DNA from: Benincasa hispida
Taxonomy: Eukaryota; Streptophyta; Magnoliopsida; Cucurbitales; Cucurbitaceae
Reading direction: 5' to 3'
DNA length: 64,000 nt
NCBI RefSeq assembly: GCF_009727055.1
Contig: NC_052359.1
Coordinates: 64,839,335 to 64,903,334, forward strand
The stretch's first letter is position 1; the number at the start of each line of letters is the position of its first letter. Below the pieces are notes generated by a model. It was not told where the DNA came from. It saw only the letters and a list, made by a program, of their open reading frames with translations, and did no database searches. Below, piece by piece: positions 60,889-64,000 of the stretch. The translations under genes were made by a program, and so were the position numbers.

Positions 60889-60900
60889 AACTCCCACTTG
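60889..60900 (-). promoter_or_regulatory. Polypurine tract of element F
   Basis: The - strand CAAGTGGGAGTT directly precedes the LTR start TGTTGGG. This is the second-strand primer position of a Ty1/copia element. Confidence 0.85.
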
Positions 60901-61780
60901 AATTAAAACTCTAGTCAGTGGGTTGTACATAATATCATAATAAAAAATGTGATATTATGGTAAATAAATACAATAAACTAGGGCATCCATCTACCCATTA
61001 CACATCTCCCACTTGTCCTAGATTATATAATGTACATGTCTCGTAGATCTAGATTCTTTAGATGAACCTCGAACACTTTAGCCGAGAAAGCCTTCGTAAA
61101 TGGATCAGCAATGTTGTGCTTTGAGGCAATCTTTGTGACGATCACATCTGCTCGGTGCACAATCTCCCGTATCAAGTGATACTTCCTTTCAATATGCTTT
61201 CCTCGTTTGTGATTGCGAGGTTCTTTAAGTTGGCTATTGCCTCATTGTTATCATAGTATAAGGTGATGAGCAAGTCCATATTTGGAACCACTTCCAAATC
61301 GCTTAGGAACTTCCTGAGTCAAACTGCTTCCTTTGTTGCTTCACAAGCAGTTACATATTTAGCTTCCATAGTGAAATCTACAATACATCCTTGTTTGATG
61401 CTACGCCATACTGCAACTCCCCCATTCAGGGTAAACATTGATCCTGACGTAAATTTCCTAGAATCCTTGTCAATTTGGAAATCAGATTTGGTGTATCCTG
61501 TCAGGATCAAATCCTTAACTCCATACACCAGCTTGTAGTCCCTCGTACATCCTTGAGGATATTCTTAATCACAGTCCAGTGGTCTAACCCTAGATTGGAC
61601 TAGTACCTACTAACTATTCCCACTGCATAATAAATATCTAGCCTAGTGTATAGCATAACGTACATTAAGTTGCCCACAACTGAGGTATAGCGAATACGTC
61701 TCATTTCCTCAACTTCTTGATATGTCTCAAGATATTGTTCCTCTTCCTTAGACAAGTGAATTACGTGTTTGAAAGGTAAT
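60901..61780 (-). pseudogene. Copia element F: end of reverse transcriptase and RNase H (degraded)
   Basis: From the right (about 61760) the - strand reads QEVEEMRRIRYTSVVGNLMY, the end of the RT domain. It then gives LILTGYTKSDFQIDKDSRKFTSGSMFTL (61510-61430) and ISLWKLNM/TMEAKYVTACEATKEAV (about 61370-61320), the RNase H of plant copia elements. Catalytic Asp in SDF is present; the TEAEY motif has become TMEAKY. Frameshifts follow. The upstream part (gag, PR, IN, most of RT) is removed at 61780 by a CACTA transposon. Confidence 0.88.
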
Positions 61781-62049
61781 CACTAGAAGAAATTCGGGCT
61801 TCAATGTCCGTTGAAAATAACATTATTGGATGTATTATGTCGGTTGAAAAAAATGGATCTTCAATATCGGTTGTAAACGACATTGAAGATGGCCTACAAT
61901 GTCAATTTAAAACCGACATTGAAGGCCTCCCATTATTTATTTTATTTTATTTTTAAAAAAAATTTATCAAAATTAAATTTTGATTTCCCTCTCGCGCGTG
62001 CCCTAACTTTCATCTCTCAGCTCTCTCACTTTACCAAACGTACTGCAAC

Positions 62050-62720
62050 GCCGTCGAAGCCGTCGAAGCTCCCTCGTAGTGCCCTAAAATTTTCTCTCTC
62101 AGTAGCTGTTGGTCGGCTGTTTTCCTTCAGGTGGGGTTGTCTTCATCGGGCGGTCATTAGAAACGAGCTCATCATCCAAGCTTCTCCATCGCAGGTATAT
62201 TTGAACAACATTTTCGTTTTCCTTCAGGTGGGGTTGTCTTCCTTTGTCATTTGATTATGTTTATAAACAACGTTTATAAACATAGGTATATCCTCTGTCG
62301 TCGTCATCCAAACTTCTCCATCGCAGGTATATCCTCTATCAAATTTCTGCTCACAAACTAATTGCATCCCATAATTTTCTGATTGCATTTCGTTTGCCCT
62401 CTTGATTGCATTTCGCACCACCTGAAAGTTACCATTCTTTTTTTTCAAAAAGAAATTTCAGCTTTATTATTTTTGTTTTTTTCTTGTTTGCATTCAGATC
62501 TTGTTGGATTTTGTTGATTTTGTTTGACTGTTTCTGAATGGATATGAATGTTGAATGGATCTTGTTGGATTTTGTTGAATCTATTTGACTGTTTCTGAAT
62601 CGGTCTCCGTCTGGTGGTTTCAATCTCAGGTGGATTTTGTTGGGGTTTCTGTTTCTTTGCCTAATGGTTCTCACATCATGTGGATTTTGTTGGGGATGTT
62701 TGTCTTATTACATATATTGT
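62050..62720 (+). repeat. Short duplicated segments in the CACTA 5' region
   Basis: CTTCAGGTGGGGTTGTCTTC occurs at about 62127 and 62222. CTTCTCCATCGCAGGTATAT occurs at about 62180 and 62310. GATCTTGTTGGATTTTGTTG with a following TTTGACTGTTTCTGAAT occurs at about 62497 and 62549. ATGTGGATTTTGTTGGGG-type copies are at about 62630 and 62677. The repeated CAGGTATAT could be alternative splice donors. Confidence 0.65.
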
Positions 62721-62754
62721 CTTGACTGATGTTTTGTATATTCTCGCTTTTGCT

Positions 62755-63090
62755 TTCAATCTCAGCTTCTTCAGTGCATTAACACAACAATTACTATTAC
62801 TATTAAATTTGATGGTAACGATTGTGTTCTTTAGGACAAGTCGTCTTTGACCACAATTGGCAAAGCTAGCTTATCTCATGGATGGTATGTTTTGGACAAT
62901 GTTTCATATTTGCCAACTATTTGTGATGTATGCCCACTGGCTAGACCAAAAGCATTTGTATTTTGCATCAAATAAACATGTTGTTGCTTATGTTTTTGAA
63001 CTAATACATTGTGATGTTTGGGGGCTACATCATGTTGCTTCTCATGCTAGTTATCGTTGTTTTGTATTCATTGTTAGCTTTTCTTGAAGT
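62755..63090 (+). pseudogene. Ty1/copia pre-integrase/integrase fragment inside the CACTA element
   Basis: Translation across frames gives TTIGKASLSHGWYVLDN, then CDVCPLARPKA, then FELIHCDVWGLHHVASHASY. In copia proteins the corresponding order is the pre-integrase end, the CPLAKQKR box and the integrase start HCDVWGP. One frameshift separates CPLAR from the last part. Gag, RT and LTRs are not found around it. It is therefore a fragment captured by or inserted into the transposon, or an old insertion. Confidence 0.75.
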
Positions 63091-63384
63091 ATTTATAGAA
63101 AGAGTTTAACTCTAAGGACACGGTTTATTGTGATATTGTGATTTTGGACGTGTTTTAAGAAGGTTGACAAGTGGAGAAGGTGCACCCAATACAAAAAGGA
63201 CTTCATAACAACATTAATAACAAGGGCAAGGTAATATTTATAAGATGCTTATCTTAAAAGTCTAATTGTTCTAAATTTGTTGAAGTTGCATATTTTTCAA
63301 TCATAATTTTATGCTTTTAAATTTTCCCTTGTTATTGTTATTTTATTTTATTTTTTTGTAGATTAAGTTGCATATTTTATAATC

Positions 63385-64000
63385 ATGGATAAGTCATGGA
63401 TGAAAATGAATAGAATGTCAGCCGAGTATGGTTTAAGGGTCGAGGTGTTTATTAAAAATGGTTTACAACATTCAAATATACCGAATGTTATGAGTTGTCC
63501 ATGTTTGAAGTGTGCCATTGTTGTGTGAAGCGAAATTTTTTGATCTTGATGCACCTAATAATCTTGGTCCTAAACCGAGAAATACATAGAATGTTTATAT
63601 TAGTCCGTTATAGATGACTTGAAAAAACTTTGGAAAATGCGGGTCAGACATTTACGATGGCCAGTATTGGACACAATGTTTCATGCTAAATCATTTATTA
63701 TGCGACCATTAAATGATTTCTGTCGGTATGATACACTATGTGTGGTTGTACCGGTTTAAGGATATCATGCACTTCCAATTTGTGTAGAGAATACCTTCAT
63801 CCACTATTTACAAAAGGGAAGGGATGCAAAATATCTCGAGGCATTCGCAAGTTTCTACCCGCAGCATCATCCATATAGGAACAAAAAAGCTTTTAACTGG
63901 CAACAAAGAATTAGAATTTGGTCCAGAACCAATTGAATGGGGAAATTCTGCAGAACACAAGTAAGTCAATCAATATTCATTTGAATAAAGAAAAAGTATC
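63385..64000 (+). pseudogene. CACTA transposase-associated N-terminal region (degraded, partial)
   Basis: The ATG at 63385 opens MDKSWMKMNRMSAEYGLRVE, then GLQHSNIPNVMSCPCLKC and a TGA at about 63526. This is the transposase-associated domain (MDKSWM...CPC.KC) that precedes the TNP2-type transposase in plant CACTA elements. Beyond the stop, homology continues in shifting frames: NKKAFNW near 63882-63902 and FGPEPIEW near 63918-63941, matching the stretch before the transposase core. The upstream frame is T-rich, so this ATG is the likely start. The catalytic part lies outside the window. Given the stop and frameshifts this copy is probably inactive. Confidence 0.8.

Larger units (their letters stand above)
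61781..64000 (+). mobile_element. CACTA (En/Spm-type) transposon, left part; continues past the window
   Basis: It begins CACTAGAAGAAATTCGGGC, close to the plant CACTA terminus CACTACAAGAAA, after AAT (61778-61780), a possible 3-bp target duplication. The first 150 bases hold subterminal repeats (TCGGTTG, ACATTGAAG, CCGACATTGAAGG) on both strands. Transposase-associated coding begins at 63385. Between them lie an untranslated region with internal repeats (61980-62720) and a copia-derived segment (about 62755-63090). The right terminus is outside the window. Confidence 0.82.

Noticed and set aside
61883..62254. 123-codon open frame at the left of the CACTA element
   Set aside because: It spans subterminal repeats and duplicated leader segments and has no transposase or other homology.

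Overview
This is 64 kb of nuclear DNA from a flowering plant. One intact host gene sits in a landscape of broken and nested transposable elements. The AT-rich intergenic DNA, primer sites matching plant initiator-Met and Asp tRNAs, Ty1/copia and Ty3/gypsy lineages typical of eudicots, a plant-type CACTA element and GT-AG introns all support a plant. Short repeats with TGATAGA/TCTATCA hairpins resemble repeats I associate with cucurbit genomes; the family assignment is inference from memory, not proof.

Layout, left to right. (1) 1-10.8 kb: a copia element (A, + strand) with a 2.4-kb LTR, primer site, 2.5-kb leader and broken gag-pol. It is followed by a related LTR on the - strand, a second copia (B, - strand) and an LTR scrap. 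(2) 10.8-22.8 kb: a 12-kb Athila-like gypsy element (C, - strand) with both LTRs, a tRNA-Asp primer site and degraded gag-pro-RT-RNase H-integrase. A solo LTR with perfect 5-bp target duplications lies inside its integrase. A 20-N assembly gap lies in its 3' tail. (3) 22.8-25.7 kb: a truncated copia LTR (- strand) next to a LINE relic (+ strand). (4) 25.7-35.1 kb: the only quiet segment. It holds a three-exon gene for an LRAT/NC-domain protein (30600-33228, + strand), with a MITE in its second intron. (5) 35.2-39.7 kb: a gypsy element (G, - strand) with 0.3-kb LTRs and a perfect TCATT target duplication, internally gutted and carrying another copia LTR. (6) 39.7-52 kb: AT-rich intergenic DNA with terminal-inverted-repeat elements, microsatellites and one N flanked by an exact 77-bp repeat. 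(7) 52-64 kb: a nested stack. A LINE is cut by a chromodomain gypsy (D). D's LTR holds a solo copia LTR, and its RNase H region is cut by another copia (F). F is cut by a CACTA transposon that runs off the right edge and carries a copia integrase fragment.

None of the element proteins is intact. Most carry stops, frameshifts or truncations, so activity from these copies is unlikely. The least explained pattern is an array of short degenerate units around CTAAACGATCG. It recurs in the LTRs and leader of one copia family and varies in unit number between copies.
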